Below are positions 9,820 through 18,860 of a stretch of DNA of 64,000 nt, in pieces. The translations under genes and the position numbers were made by a program. Numbering within the stretch: the stretch's first letter is position 1; each line of letters starts with the position of its first letter. Source of the stretch: Ciceribacter sichuanensis (GTDB taxonomy: Bacteria; Pseudomonadota; Alphaproteobacteria; Rhizobiales; Rhizobiaceae); the NCBI RefSeq assembly GCF_024055605.1, contig NZ_JAMXLX010000008.1:7501-71500 (forward strand), given 5' to 3'. The notes under the pieces are model-generated. The model ran no database searches and was not told the DNA's origin. It was given only the letters and a program-made list of their open reading frames with translations.

Positions 9820-11300
9820 CCATATCGACCCTTCTCACATCGAAGCTGAAGGACACGTCGCTCGTCACCGACAAAACCCTCGTCGGCACCGAATGGGTGT
9901 CCGCGAGCGAGAGCGGCAAGACCTTCGAAGTCACAAACCCCTCGACGGGCGACGTCATCGCCACCTTGCCGGCTCTCGGCAAGGTGGAGGTCGCCCGCGC
10001 CATCGACGCGGCTTATATCGCGCAGAAGGCATGGGCGAAGAAGACCGGCAAGGAGCGCGCCGCGGTCCTTCGCAAGCTCTTCGACCTGATGGTTGCCAAT
10101 GCCGATGACCTCGCCACCATCCTGACCATGGAAATGGGCAAGCCGTGGCCGGAAGCCCGCGGCGAGATCCTCTATGGTGCATCCTATGTCGAATGGTTCG
10201 GCGAGGAAGCCAAGCGCGTCTATGGCGACACGATCCCCGGCCACCAGGCCGACAAGCGGATCATCGTTGTCAAGCAGCCGGTCGGCGTCGTCGGCGCGAT
10301 CACGCCGTGGAACTTCCCGAACGCCATGCTTGCCCGCAAGATGGCTCCGGCTCTCGCTGTCGGTTGCGCCATGGTGTCGAAGCCGGCAGCCCAGACGCCG
10401 CTCTCGGCTCTCGCGCTAGCCATCCTTGCCGAGCGTGCTGGCGTACCGGCCGGGGTGTTCTCGGTGCTGACCTCCACGGACGCGGCCATGGTTGGCCAGG
10501 AGCTTTGCGCGAACGACAAGGTGCGCAAGCTCACCTTCACCGGCTCGACCAATGTCGGCAAGATCTTGATGCGTCAGGGTGCGGACCAGATCCTCAAGCT
10601 CGGCCTCGAACTCGGCGGCAACGCCCCGTTCATCGTCTTCGACGACGCCGATCTCGATGCGGCCGTCGAAGGCGCGATGATCTCCAAGTACCGCAACGCC
10701 GGCCAGACCTGCGTCTGCGCCAACCGTCTCTACGTTCAGGCCAACGTCTATGACGCCTTCGCCAAGAAGCTCGCGGAACGCGTTGGCAAGATGAAGGTCG
10801 GCGACGGCTTCGCCGAAGGCGTCACCACCGGCCCGCTCATCGACAAGAACGCCCTGAAGAAGGTTGAGGAACACGTCGCCGACGCCGTTTCCAAGGGCGC
10901 CAAGGTCGAACTCGGTGGTAAGCCGGCCCCCCAGGGCGGCCTGTTCTTCGAACCGACCATCCTGACCGGCGTGACGCCCGACATGCGGGTCTCCACCGAG
11001 GAAACCTTCGGCCCGGTCGCGCCGCTCTTCAAGTTCGAAACCGAAGAGCAGGTCATCGAACTCGCCAACAACACCGAGTTCGGTCTTGCCTCCTACTTCT
11101 ACTCGAAGGACGTGGCGAAGATCTTCCGGGTCGCCGAAGCGCTGGAATACGGCATGGTCGGCATCAACACCGGCCTGATCTCCACCGAAACGGCACCCTT
11201 CGGCGGTATCAAGCAGTCCGGCCTCGGCCGCGAGGGCTCCAAGTACGGCATCGATGACTACACCGAGATCAAGTACATGTGCCTCGGCGGCATCGAATAA
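9816..11300 (+). CDS. gabD: Succinate-semialdehyde dehydrogenase (NAD(P)+)
   Basis: A 494-residue aldehyde dehydrogenase that oxidises succinic semialdehyde to succinate, feeding GABA carbon into the TCA cycle. The ATG at 9816 overlaps the gabT stop codon (ATGA), which decides the start over an in-frame ATG 21 bases upstream. The cofactor segment ([21 protein letters not shown]), the general-base region ([21 protein letters not shown]) and the catalytic Cys299 ([15 protein letters not shown]) are present. The second cysteine at 301 matches the redox-switch pair known from GabD. A strong terminator follows. Confidence 0.95.
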   Translation: MTISTLLTSKLKDTSLVTDKTLVGTEWVSASESGKTFEVTNPSTGDVIATLPALGKVEVARAIDAAYIAQKAWAKKTGKERAAVLRKLFDLMVANADDLATILTMEMGKPWPEARGEILYGASYVEWFGEEAKRVYGDTIPGHQADKRIIVVKQPVGVVGAITPWNFPNAMLARKMAPALAVGCAMVSKPAAQTPLSALALAILAERAGVPAGVFSVLTSTDAAMVGQELCANDKVRKLTFTGSTNVGKILMRQGADQILKLGLELGGNAPFIVFDDADLDAAVEGAMISKYRNAGQTCVCANRLYVQANVYDAFAKKLAERVGKMKVGDGFAEGVTTGPLIDKNALKKVEEHVADAVSKGAKVELGGKPAPQGGLFFEPTILTGVTPDMRVSTEETFGPVAPLFKFETEEQVIELANNTEFGLASYFYSKDVAKIFRVAEALEYGMVGINTGLISTETAPFGGIKQSGLGREGSKYGIDDYTEIKYMCLGGIE

Positions 11301-11324
11301 GCATCAGATCCATCATCTGACAAG

Positions 11325-11355
11325 AAACCGGGAGAACCATTCTCCCGGTTTTTTT
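11325..11355 (+). terminator. Rho-independent terminator of gabTD
   Basis: Perfect 11-base stem AAACCGGGAGA/TCTCCCGGTTT with a 5-base loop, followed by a run of seven T residues. Confidence 0.92.
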
Positions 11356-11457
11356 CCGGCACCGAACGCGGCATTGCATAGATTTTTAGCCTTCAGCTTC
11401 GCCGGACCGTAAGCGTTGACCGCTATCAACTGCCCTCGAAATGAGAGGGAAAAAGCC

Positions 11458-12405
11458 GTGCTCAAGAAATTTTCCAATAACTTTACCGGCGCGGGCAAGC
11501 TACTGGAGTTTGGCGTAATCAGCGGCGCCATCGGGCTTGCAGGTGATCTCGCCACCCCGGTAGGGCCTTACATCTACTGGATGCTCGCCGCCGGCGTTGT
11601 GCTCCTGATAAGCGCCTATCCGCTGGCCCGCAGGCTAGGTTGGGAAAGCGACCTCACCAAATCGTCCGCCGTATTCGGCGCGGTACTCACCTGCCTCGGC
11701 CTCTGGTCGACCACCGGAGGATCGCCGGAAGGCCGGATTGCCAGCGGAAGCGAATTCATGGCTCATGTCCAGCAGAAGCTGCTCAGCATGGAGGAATCGG
11801 TCAAGCAGATTGCCGATAATACAAGGGAAACGGCTGACAACACGGCCAGAACGGCCGAAAGCACATCGAAAACCGCTGATAACACCGAACGGCTTGCCGA
11901 AAACATCTTCGACATGAGCGCGCTGGAAACCGCGATCGAATACCGCGACTTCCGCAAGATGACCGGAGCTTGCGCGGATGGCCAGAAGAAGGACGGGTTC
12001 GATGTGATCACACCCGGACGCTACGACAAGGTCAAGGAAGACTCGATCTATCAGCATCTCCGCAAGGCCGGCTGTATCGACACCACGATCATCTGCACGA
12101 CCGACATGGACTCCGTCCTCGCCGTGGCCAAGGAACGCGGTTACGATCCCGACTGGCTTTATCCGATCCGGGGTGCCGACTTGGGTCGCGTTACCGCGAT
12201 CTGCGGCGCGGACGTGGCCTCGGCCTATACCTCCCGCAAGGAGCAGTTCGAAGATCAGCGAAACCGCGAGATAGCAGCCAAAACGGCAGCGCGGGAAAAG
12301 GCGGAAGCGGAACTGGAGGCGACGGTCTCCGAATGCGAAAAGGAAATCGGCGACCGAAACTGGTGCCGCCTAGCCGTCGAAGCGAAAATCTATCCGCGTT
12401 CGTAG
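11458..12405 (+). CDS. Membrane protein of unknown function with coiled-coil heptads
   Basis: A 315-residue protein that I do not recognise. The GTG at 11458 sits 7 bases after GAGGGA and is preferred over an in-frame TTG at 11416. Residues 18-33, 39-57 and 70-85 are hydrophobic and probably cross or line the membrane. Residues 118-152 form five successive heptads of the type A-D-N-T-x-x-T, a likely oligomerisation coiled coil. The C-terminal half is soluble, with several cysteines (GACADGQ, AGCIDTTIIC, AICGAD, SECEKEIGDRNWC) suggestive of disulfides and thus a periplasmic location. It sits alone between two strong terminators. It could be a sensor or envelope scaffold; the sequence does not settle this. 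Confidence 0.7.
   Translation: MLKKFSNNFTGAGKLLEFGVISGAIGLAGDLATPVGPYIYWMLAAGVVLLISAYPLARRLGWESDLTKSSAVFGAVLTCLGLWSTTGGSPEGRIASGSEFMAHVQQKLLSMEESVKQIADNTRETADNTARTAESTSKTADNTERLAENIFDMSALETAIEYRDFRKMTGACADGQKKDGFDVITPGRYDKVKEDSIYQHLRKAGCIDTTIICTTDMDSVLAVAKERGYDPDWLYPIRGADLGRVTAICGADVASAYTSRKEQFEDQRNREIAAKTAAREKAEAELEATVSECEKEIGDRNWCRLAVEAKIYPRS
11809..11913 (+). repeat. Five heptad-encoding units
   Basis: Residues 118-152 of the unknown membrane protein read IADNTRE, TADNTAR, TAESTSK, TADNTER, LAENIFD. The units are similar at protein level and partly at DNA level (recurring GCTGA(T/C)AACAC), suggesting local duplication. Confidence 0.7.
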
Positions 12406-12418
12406 AACCGAAGCAACA

Positions 12419-12462
12419 AAAAGAAAGGCCCCCGGAACATAAGTTCCGGGGGCCTTTCTTTT
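12419..12462. terminator. Bidirectional terminator between the membrane protein gene and efp
   Basis: Perfect 20-base arms (12419-12438 and 12443-12462) with a 4-base loop, A-rich on the left and T-rich on the right. It can serve both convergent genes. Confidence 0.95.
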
Positions 12463-12480
12463 AAACGAAGTCGAACCAGA

Positions 12481-13050
12481 TTAGTTCTTCGCGCGCTCGA
12501 CGTAGGAATTGTCTTCGGTCGCGATGACGACGCGGGTGCCGGCGTCGATATGCGGCGGCACCAGAGTGCGGATTCCGTTCGAAAGGATTGCCGGCTTATA
12601 GGAAGAAGAAGCGGTCTGTCCCTTCACGACCGGTTCGGTCTCGACGATCTCGAGCGTGACGTGACGCGGCAGTTCGACGGAAAGCGGAATGCCTTCATGG
12701 ATCGACAGGACGCAGGTCATGCCTTCCTGCAGGTAGGCCTTCATGTCGCCCATGGTATCCACGTCGACGACGACCTGGTCATAGCTTTCCGGGTTCATGA
12801 AGTGGAAGCCTTCGCCGTCCTCGTAGAGGAACTGGAAGTTCAGGTCTTCAACGAAAGCGCGCTCGACCTGCTCGGTCGTGCGCCAGCGTTCGGAAACCTT
12901 CACGCCATCGACGATACGGCGCATATCGACCTGGGTAACCGGCGTGCCCTTGCCCGGATGGAAATTCTGGGCGGTAAGCACGACGTAGAGCTTGCCGTCG
13001 ACCTCGAGGACATTGCCCTTGCGGACGGAAGAAGCGATGATCTTGACCAT
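12481..13050 (-). CDS. efp: Elongation factor P
   Basis: A 189-residue translation factor that binds between the P and E sites and relieves ribosome stalling at proline runs. The start MVKIIASS at 13050 gives the standard length; an in-frame codon at 13080 would add ten residues not found in the family. The KOW-like N-domain carries Lys34 in FHPGKGTP, the same position that is beta-lysylated in E. coli EF-P. Two OB domains follow, ending [16 protein letters not shown]. The modification enzymes EpmA and EpmB are encoded divergently next door, so this is a lysylated, not rhamnosylated, EF-P. Confidence 0.96.
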   Translation of the reverse strand: MVKIIASSVRKGNVLEVDGKLYVVLTAQNFHPGKGTPVTQVDMRRIVDGVKVSERWRTTEQVERAFVEDLNFQFLYEDGEGFHFMNPESYDQVVVDVDTMGDMKAYLQEGMTCVLSIHEGIPLSVELPRHVTLEIVETEPVVKGQTASSSYKPAILSNGIRTLVPPHIDAGTRVVIATEDNSYVERAKN

Positions 13051-13191
13051 GGGAATTCCTTGTATCTGCCTGTGAGCCATCGTAAAGGACGACCCGCCGT
13101 CCGTATGACGTCATCAAATTTCTTGGGCGCAACTAACCTAAAATCGGCGAAATAGCCAGCCCGTGTTGCAACAAGGACAGAGAAAGCCTGA

Positions 13192-14256
13192 ATGACCGAT
13201 CGCAGACCCGCCTCTCCCTCCTGGTGGATGCCCTCGATCCATGCCGATCGCAGGCCCTTCCTGCTTGGACGGAATGCGATCCAGGCGGCGTTGCGCGGTT
13301 ATTTCGCTGCGCGCGATTTCATCGAGGTCGACACCGCCACTCTACAGGTTTCCCCCGGCAACGAGGCGCATCTGCATGCCTTTTCAACCGAAGCCATCGG
13401 CAATGACGGCGAGGCGGCACCGCTCTACCTGCACACTTCCCCCGAATTCGCCTGCAAGAAGCTGCTCGCAGCAGGCGAGCCACGGATCGCCTGCTTTGCC
13501 CATGTCTATCGCAACCGCGAACGTGGTCCGCTGCATCATCCCGAGTTCACCATGCTGGAATGGTACCGGGCCGGAGAGAGCTATGAACGGCTGATGGCGG
13601 ATTGCGCTGAGATCCTCCAACTCGCGGCCGACACTACAAAAACCAGCCGCTTCGCCTTCCGCAGCGGCGAATGCGATCCCTTTGCCGAGCCGGAAAGACT
13701 GTCAGTCGCAGAGGCCTTCGAGCGTCACGCGGGGATCGATCTCCTCTCCTCGGTGGAGCCCGAAGGCGCAACAGATCGCGACCGCCTCGCCGCTGAACTC
13801 ACACGAGCCGGTATCCGCATCGCCGACGACGACACTTGGGCCGATCTTTTCAGCCGTGTGATCGTGGAGAAGGTGGAGCCGCATCTCGGCTTCGGACGCG
13901 CCACCATTCTCGATGAATATCCGGTTGCCGAAGCGGCCCTTGCACGTCCGTCCACCCGCGACCCGCGTGTCGCTGAACGCTTCGAGCTCTATGCCTGCGG
14001 CGTCGAACTCGCCAACGCTTTCGGGGAGCTCACGGATCCAGCCGAACAGCGCCGCCGCTTCCAGGCGGAGATGGCGGAAAAGCAGCGCATCTACGGCGAG
14101 ACCTATCCGCTGGACGAGGATTTCCTCGATGCGCTGGCGGTCATGCCGGAAGCCTCCGGCATCGCGCTCGGCTTCGACCGTCTCGTGATGCTGGCAACCG
14201 GCGCGCTCAGGATCGATCAAGTCATGTGGGCTCCCGTTGCGGAGGTTACCCGTTGA
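13192..14256 (+). CDS. epmA: EF-P--(R)-beta-lysine ligase
   Basis: A 354-residue class II lysyl-tRNA-synthetase paralogue without the anticodon-binding domain, which attaches (R)-beta-lysine to Lys34 of EF-P. The catalytic motifs are visible: FIEVDTATLQVSPGNEAHL near motif 1, FAHVYRNRERGPLHHPEFTMLEWY as motif 2 and GIALGFDRLVMLATG as motif 3. Absence of an N-terminal OB fold separates it from true LysRS. It is divergent from efp across 141 bases and overlaps epmB by four bases, a tight functional cluster. Confidence 0.95.
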   Translation: MTDRRPASPSWWMPSIHADRRPFLLGRNAIQAALRGYFAARDFIEVDTATLQVSPGNEAHLHAFSTEAIGNDGEAAPLYLHTSPEFACKKLLAAGEPRIACFAHVYRNRERGPLHHPEFTMLEWYRAGESYERLMADCAEILQLAADTTKTSRFAFRSGECDPFAEPERLSVAEAFERHAGIDLLSSVEPEGATDRDRLAAELTRAGIRIADDDTWADLFSRVIVEKVEPHLGFGRATILDEYPVAEAALARPSTRDPRVAERFELYACGVELANAFGELTDPAEQRRRFQAEMAEKQRIYGETYPLDEDFLDALAVMPEASGIALGFDRLVMLATGALRIDQVMWAPVAEVTR

Positions 14257-15293
14257 GCGCAAACACCCTGCGCACCATCGACGATCTCGTCGCCTCCGGG
14301 CTACTGCCGACCTCAGACACCTCCGGCATCCGGCAGGTCGCGGATCGCTATGCCGTGGCGCTCACGCCGACGGTCGCCGGACTGATCGACCGGACGGACC
14401 CGGCAGACCCGATTGCCGCCCAGTTCCTGCCAACGCCCGCCGAACTGGTGGAAGCCGAAGGCGAACGGGACGACCCGATCGGCGATCATGCTCACACACC
14501 CGTCGAAGGCATCGTTCACCGCTATCCCGACCGGGTTCTGTTGAAGGCCGTGCATGTCTGCCCGGTCTATTGTCGCTTCTGTTTCCGCCGCGAAATGGTG
14601 GGGCCACAGGGGGACGGCAACCTGAGTTCTGAGAAGCTTGCAGCCGCACTGGACTATATCCGCAGCCATGACGAGATCTGGGAAGTGATCCTGACCGGCG
14701 GCGACCCGCTGGTAATGTCGCCTCGCCGGCTCCGCGCCATCATGGTCGAGCTTGCCTCGATGCCGCATGTGAAGATCGTTCGCATTCACAGCCGCGTGCC
14801 CGTCGTCGATCCTGATAGCGTCGACGCCAAGATGATCGAAGCGCTGAAAACCGGTGGCAAGACCGTCTATCTGGCGCTCCATGCCAACCATCCGCGCGAG
14901 ATGACAAAGGCCGCACGGGATGCCTGCGGCCGGCTTGTCGATGCGGGGATCATGATGGTCAGCCAAAGCGTACTGCTGCGCGGCATCAACGACGATGCCA
15001 CAATCCTTGCGGAACTGATGCGCGCTTTCGTCGAGGCTCGCGTAAAACCCTATTATCTGCACCATCCCGACATGGCGCCCGGAACGGGACATTTCCGCCT
15101 GACGATCGCCGAGGGGCAGGCCATCATGCGCGAGCTTCGCGCCCGGGTCTCCGGCCTTTGCATTCCGACCTATATTCTCGATCTGCCGGGCGGTTACGGC
15201 AAGGTCGCGGTCGGCGAAGGCGCCATCCACGAAGCTGATGGCGACACCTTTGCAATACTGGACCGAAATGGGACAACCCATCGTTATCCTTGA
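14253..15293 (+). CDS. epmB: EF-P beta-lysylation protein, lysine 2,3-aminomutase type radical SAM enzyme
   Basis: A radical-SAM, PLP-dependent enzyme that converts L-lysine to (R)-beta-lysine, the substrate of EpmA. The cluster-binding cysteines are Cys103, Cys107 and Cys110 (CPVYCRFC). The aminomutase-type end LPGGYGKVAVGEG carries the probable PLP lysine. The start is a TTG at 14253 overlapping the epmA stop (TTGA), with a perfect GGAGG at 14241-14245 and a 7-base spacing; an ATG at 14226 lies inside epmA and has no such site. The protein has 346 residues. EpmC, which hydroxylates the modified EF-P in enterobacteria, is not in this window. Confidence 0.93.
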   Translation: MSANTLRTIDDLVASGLLPTSDTSGIRQVADRYAVALTPTVAGLIDRTDPADPIAAQFLPTPAELVEAEGERDDPIGDHAHTPVEGIVHRYPDRVLLKAVHVCPVYCRFCFRREMVGPQGDGNLSSEKLAAALDYIRSHDEIWEVILTGGDPLVMSPRRLRAIMVELASMPHVKIVRIHSRVPVVDPDSVDAKMIEALKTGGKTVYLALHANHPREMTKAARDACGRLVDAGIMMVSQSVLLRGINDDATILAELMRAFVEARVKPYYLHHPDMAPGTGHFRLTIAEGQAIMRELRARVSGLCIPTYILDLPGGYGKVAVGEGAIHEADGDTFAILDRNGTTHRYP

Positions 15294-15483
15294 GCGGCCA
15301 CCGCGAAAACGCGACAGCAAGTTTCCTGCCGTGAAAGACTTTTCCGGCCGCCTTCATACAATTCATTCAAATTGATAAGACGCAATCACGTTTATTTAAC
15401 TACGTGACTTAGCGGAATCTTATGCCTTGCTGCAGTAGAAATTCCCCGAAATTTGGAAATTCATGTACAAGAAGGGGAGAAAC

Positions 15484-15735
15484 ATGAACGAAACCATTCG
15501 TTCTCTGCTGGCCAAGGTTGGTGGACTGTCAACATCCGTCGAGGCGATTTCCGATGAGGCCGATCTTTACGCAGCCGGTCTTTCTTCTTTCGCCTCCGTC
15601 CAGTTGATGCTTGGTCTTGAAGAAGCCTTCGATCTGGAATTCCCGGACCATCTGCTCAACCGCAAATCCTTCGTCAGCATCGCCGCTATCGAGACCACTC
15701 TCTCGACGATCCTGGAAGACAGAAAGGTCGCATAA
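15484..15735 (+). CDS. Small acyl/aminoacyl carrier protein
   Basis: An 83-residue phosphopantetheine carrier protein. The start at 15484 follows AAGGGGAG, which rules out an in-frame ATG at 15463. The attachment serine is Ser35 in AAGLSSFASVQLML, which aligns with the DSL motif but reads S-S-F. Helix III and IV regions follow (LEEAFDLEFPDHLLNRKSFVSI). It overlaps the next gene by one base (TAATG). Homologous carrier proteins beside the Agrobacterium and Bradyrhizobium seryl-tRNA-synthetase-like ligases are known to be charged with amino acids on the pantetheine arm. I infer that this protein is the partner of the ligase at 16922, not a fatty-acid ACP. Confidence 0.88.
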   Translation: MNETIRSLLAKVGGLSTSVEAISDEADLYAAGLSSFASVQLMLGLEEAFDLEFPDHLLNRKSFVSIAAIETTLSTILEDRKVA

Positions 15736-16916
15736 TGGACCTCTCGGCAAGATCTATCGACAAGAGCCTGAAAAGCAGGGTGACACGCGTGGCGGCGGTA
15801 GCGGCAGCCTATGCGGATGAAGTCGACAAGGCGGGACGCTTCCCGCGCGAGGCGATCGACGCCATGAAGGCCGAACGGCTGATGGGCATCATGATCCCGG
15901 TCGAGTTCGGCGGCGAGGGACTTTCCCACGCCGAGATCGCCGAAACCTGCACCCTGCTGGCGCAGTCCTGCGCGTCGAGCGCGATGATCTTCGCCATGCA
16001 CCAGATCAAGACGTCGAGCCTCGTCTCCCACGGGGGAGAGGCCGAATGGCACCGTGCCTTCATGCGCCGCGTCGTCGCCGAACAGCTCCTGCTTGGCTCC
16101 GCAACCACGGAAGCCGGCATCGGCGGCAACATGCGCAACAGCATCTGCGCCATTGAGGTCAAGGACGGCGTCTGCCGCCTGGAGAAGGACGCAACCGTCA
16201 TCTCCTACGGTGCCGATTCCGACGCGATCCTCATTACCTCCCGCAGCCACAAGGATGCAGCATCCACCGATCAGGTGATGACCGTCTTCACCAAGGACCA
16301 GTACACGCTCGAGCACACCCAGACCTGGGATACGCTTGGCATGCGCGGCACCTGCTCCGATGGCTTTATCTTCCGCGGGGAGGCTCCGGCAGAACAGATC
16401 CTGCCGCTGCCTTTCGCGGAAATCGCCGCACAGTCGATGCTGGCGAATGCGCATCTTCTGTGGAGCGCCCTCTGGTACGGCATCGCCGTCGACGCCTTCA
16501 CCCGCGCCCAGAACTTCGTCCGCGCCGCCGCCCGCAAGGCGCCGGGCACGCAGCCTCCGGGCCTCGTGCAACTCGCGGAAATGTCGAGCCAGTTGCAGGC
16601 GATCCGCGCCAATATCGTGACCGGCCTAGAAACCTTCGAAACCGCACGCAAGGATTCCGACCGCCTGTCTTCAATGGGCTTCGCCGTTGCAATGAACAAC
16701 GTCAAGATCGCCTCCTCGGAGATGATCTTGCCGGTCATCAACCAGGCCATGCGCATCTGCGGCATCATGGGCTACAAGAACGGTACGCCCTATAGTCTCG
16801 GTCGCCATCTGCGCGACGCCCACTCGGCGGAACTGATGATCTCGAACGATCGCATTCTCGCCAACACCTCCACCATGCTGCTCGTTCACAAGCAGGAAAC
16901 CGGATTGCTGGGGTAA
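15735..16916 (+). CDS. Acyl-CoA-dehydrogenase-like flavoprotein acting on the carrier protein
   Basis: A 393-residue FAD enzyme with the full acyl-CoA dehydrogenase fold: helical N-domain ([30 protein letters not shown]), the middle beta-domain ([26 protein letters not shown]) and the C-terminal helices ([38 protein letters not shown]). It is translationally coupled to the carrier protein and followed 5 bases later by the carrier-protein ligase. In nonribosomal pathways, enzymes of this family oxidise aminoacyl groups held on carrier proteins, as in prolyl-carrier oxidation for pyrrole formation. By analogy this enzyme probably dehydrogenates an aminoacyl thioester; the actual substrate is unknown. 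Confidence 0.82.
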   Translation: MDLSARSIDKSLKSRVTRVAAVAAAYADEVDKAGRFPREAIDAMKAERLMGIMIPVEFGGEGLSHAEIAETCTLLAQSCASSAMIFAMHQIKTSSLVSHGGEAEWHRAFMRRVVAEQLLLGSATTEAGIGGNMRNSICAIEVKDGVCRLEKDATVISYGADSDAILITSRSHKDAASTDQVMTVFTKDQYTLEHTQTWDTLGMRGTCSDGFIFRGEAPAEQILPLPFAEIAAQSMLANAHLLWSALWYGIAVDAFTRAQNFVRAAARKAPGTQPPGLVQLAEMSSQLQAIRANIVTGLETFETARKDSDRLSSMGFAVAMNNVKIASSEMILPVINQAMRICGIMGYKNGTPYSLGRHLRDAHSAELMISNDRILANTSTMLLVHKQETGLLG

Positions 16917-16921
16917 AAGCC

Positions 16922-17830
16922 ATGGATATGCAGGTAAGCTTTCTCGACCGCCTCTTCGAAAGCGGTCTCCTGATCGAAACCGGTGTCGACGGCCTTTACG
17001 GCCGCAGCGGCCGCTTCGAAGACGTGATCGCGGCGTTCGAACGCCTCATCGACCGCTATGGCGCTGCCGACGGCGCGGAAGCGATCCGCTTTCCGCCCGG
17101 CATGAACCGGGCCTATTTCGAAAAGAGCGGCTACATGAAGAGCTTCCCGCAGCTTGCGGGCACGGTGCACAGCTTCTGCGGCTGCGAACTGGATCACGTC
17201 AGCCTGCTGAAATGCATGGACGAAGGCAGCGACTGGACGGCCGAGCAGAAGGCGACCGATATCGTGCTGACGCCGGCGGCCTGCTATCCGCTCTATCCGA
17301 CCGTCGCCAAACGCGGCAACCTGCCGGAAGCCGGCGGCCTCTACGACCTGCAGTCCTACTGCTTCCGCCACGAACCATCGAACGACCCGGCGCGCCAGCA
17401 GCTTTTCCGCATGCGCGAATATGTCCGCATGGGCACGCAGGCCGACGTCACCGAGTTCCGCCAGATCTGGATGGACCGTGGCGTCAAGATGATGGCCGAA
17501 GTCGAGCTTCCGGTCGAAATCGACGTGGCCAACGATCCTTTCTTCGGCCGCGCCGGCAAGATGATGGCCAACAACCAGCGCGACCAGAACCTGAAGTTCG
17601 AACTGCTGATCCCGATTACATCGGTCACCAAGCCCACGGCCTGCATGAGCTTCAACTACCATCAGGACGCCTTCGGCACGAAGTGGGGCCTCAACCTTGC
17701 GGACGGAGCCGTCGCGCACACGGCCTGCGTCGGCTTCGGCCTCGAGCGCATCGCGCTTGCGCTCTTCCATCACCATGGCCTCGACACCGAGGCATGGCCG
17801 GCATCGGTCCGCGCAGCACTCTGGGGCTGA
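16922..17830 (+). CDS. Amino acid:[carrier protein] ligase (seryl-tRNA-synthetase-like)
   Basis: A 302-residue stand-alone class II catalytic domain without a tRNA-binding region. Motif 2 (SYCFRHEPS followed by [11 protein letters not shown]) and motif 3 ([16 protein letters not shown]) are intact. Cys121, Glu166 and Cys269 fall exactly where the zinc ligands of the characterised Bradyrhizobium enzyme fall, with a constant offset of ten residues by my recollection of its numbering. Such enzymes activate glycine or alanine with ATP and load it onto a carrier protein instead of tRNA (established for this family). The cognate carrier gene is the first of the same operon. Which amino acid is used here cannot be told by eye. 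Confidence 0.88.
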   Translation: MDMQVSFLDRLFESGLLIETGVDGLYGRSGRFEDVIAAFERLIDRYGAADGAEAIRFPPGMNRAYFEKSGYMKSFPQLAGTVHSFCGCELDHVSLLKCMDEGSDWTAEQKATDIVLTPAACYPLYPTVAKRGNLPEAGGLYDLQSYCFRHEPSNDPARQQLFRMREYVRMGTQADVTEFRQIWMDRGVKMMAEVELPVEIDVANDPFFGRAGKMMANNQRDQNLKFELLIPITSVTKPTACMSFNYHQDAFGTKWGLNLADGAVAHTACVGFGLERIALALFHHHGLDTEAWPASVRAALWG

Positions 17831-17838
17831 GCCGACCG

Positions 17839-18804
17839 ATGAACGCAGTCTTTCCCGGCATCGAGCCGGCCACATACGTAACGCATGCCCTGCATGCGAG
17901 CGACCGGATGTGGCCGGAGACCAACTGCTATGTCGACCTCTGGATCGAGGTGCTGGCAAGCCATCATGTCGCGCCCGAAGCCATGCTGGGCTTCACCCTG
18001 ACGCAGGATTTCGAGGGCGACCAGTTCACCTTCTTCAAGGTGCCGCTGGAAGACCTCGAGGAACTCTACGGTATCCGCGTCACGGAACTGGCGATCTTCG
18101 ATAGCGTCGAGGCTCATGTCACGGAACAGATCCGGCGCGGCCGCATCTGCCTCGTCGAGATGGACAGCTTCTACATGCCCGACACCCGCGGTGTCGGCTA
18201 CAGGCAGGACCACGGCAAGACGACGGTCGCGATCAACCGGCTCGACATGGCCGGTCGCTCCATGGATTATTTCCACAATGGCGGTTTCTTCCATGTCGAT
18301 GGCGAGGACTTCGACGGCCTCTTCCAGCTGAACGTCTCGGAAGGCACCCTGCCCTTCCTGCCTTACACGGAGTTCGCCAAGTTTCCGGCAAAACCGGTTC
18401 CCCGCGAACACAAGCGCACGGTCGCCGCAAAACTGCTCCGCCGTCACTACGACCGCCGGCCTCACGCCAACCCGATCGCGGCCTTTGCTGCCGTCTTTCC
18501 GGCACAGGTCGAGGCGATCGCGGAGCGTCCGTTCGGCTACTTCCACAAATACGCCTTCAACACGCTCCGTCAGTTCGGCGCCAATTTCGAACTTCTGGCA
18601 AGCCATCTCACCTGGCTTTCGGAGGAGAGCTTCGTTCCGGTCGTCGAGCAGGCGTTGAAGATTTCGGAAGTGGCGAAATCGGTGCAGTTCCAGCTTGCAC
18701 GCGCCGTCACTCGCAAGAAGTTCGATCCTCTGGCTTCGGCTCTCGACCCGGCGGCGGAAGCCTGGGACAGACTGATGAGCGAGCTTGGCAAGACGCTTTC
18801 CTGA
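17839..18804 (+). CDS. DUF1839 protein, probable BtrH-like carrier-protein-dependent acyltransferase
   Basis: A 321-residue protein starting at the ATG at 17839, eight bases after the ligase stop; the open frame extends upstream only as a shadow of the ligase gene. DUF1839 has no assigned function. By eye the N-terminal half resembles the butirosin acyltransferase BtrH: NCYVDLWIEVL with Cys30, GRICLVEMDSFYMPD with Asp109, DHGKTTVAI with His125, and a following YFHNGGFFHVDGEDFDGLF strand region. BtrH moves an aminoacyl group from an ACP to an aminoglycoside using a papain-like Cys/His. I therefore infer transfer of the carrier-bound aminoacyl group to a sugar or lipid amine. This remains an untested fold assignment. 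Confidence 0.72.
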   Translation: MNAVFPGIEPATYVTHALHASDRMWPETNCYVDLWIEVLASHHVAPEAMLGFTLTQDFEGDQFTFFKVPLEDLEELYGIRVTELAIFDSVEAHVTEQIRRGRICLVEMDSFYMPDTRGVGYRQDHGKTTVAINRLDMAGRSMDYFHNGGFFHVDGEDFDGLFQLNVSEGTLPFLPYTEFAKFPAKPVPREHKRTVAAKLLRRHYDRRPHANPIAAFAAVFPAQVEAIAERPFGYFHKYAFNTLRQFGANFELLASHLTWLSEESFVPVVEQALKISEVAKSVQFQLARAVTRKKFDPLASALDPAAEAWDRLMSELGKTLS

Positions 18805-18860
18805 AGACAAGATCCGGCCTAGAGCACAATCGGGTGCAATTTCACGGGGCGCGCTGACAC

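Noticed and set aside
13105..13114. Palindrome ATGACGTCAT between efp and epmA
   Set aside because: A 10-base palindrome in a GC-rich 140-base gap is not significant without conservation data.
16922..17830. Truncated seryl-tRNA synthetase pseudogene
   Set aside because: Motifs 2 and 3 and the zinc ligands are intact and the gene sits in a carrier-protein operon.
17212..17838. In-frame upstream extension of the DUF1839 gene
   Set aside because: It overlaps the carrier-protein ligase and is low-complexity Arg/Pro-rich; the ATG at 17839 right after the ligase stop gives the natural protein.
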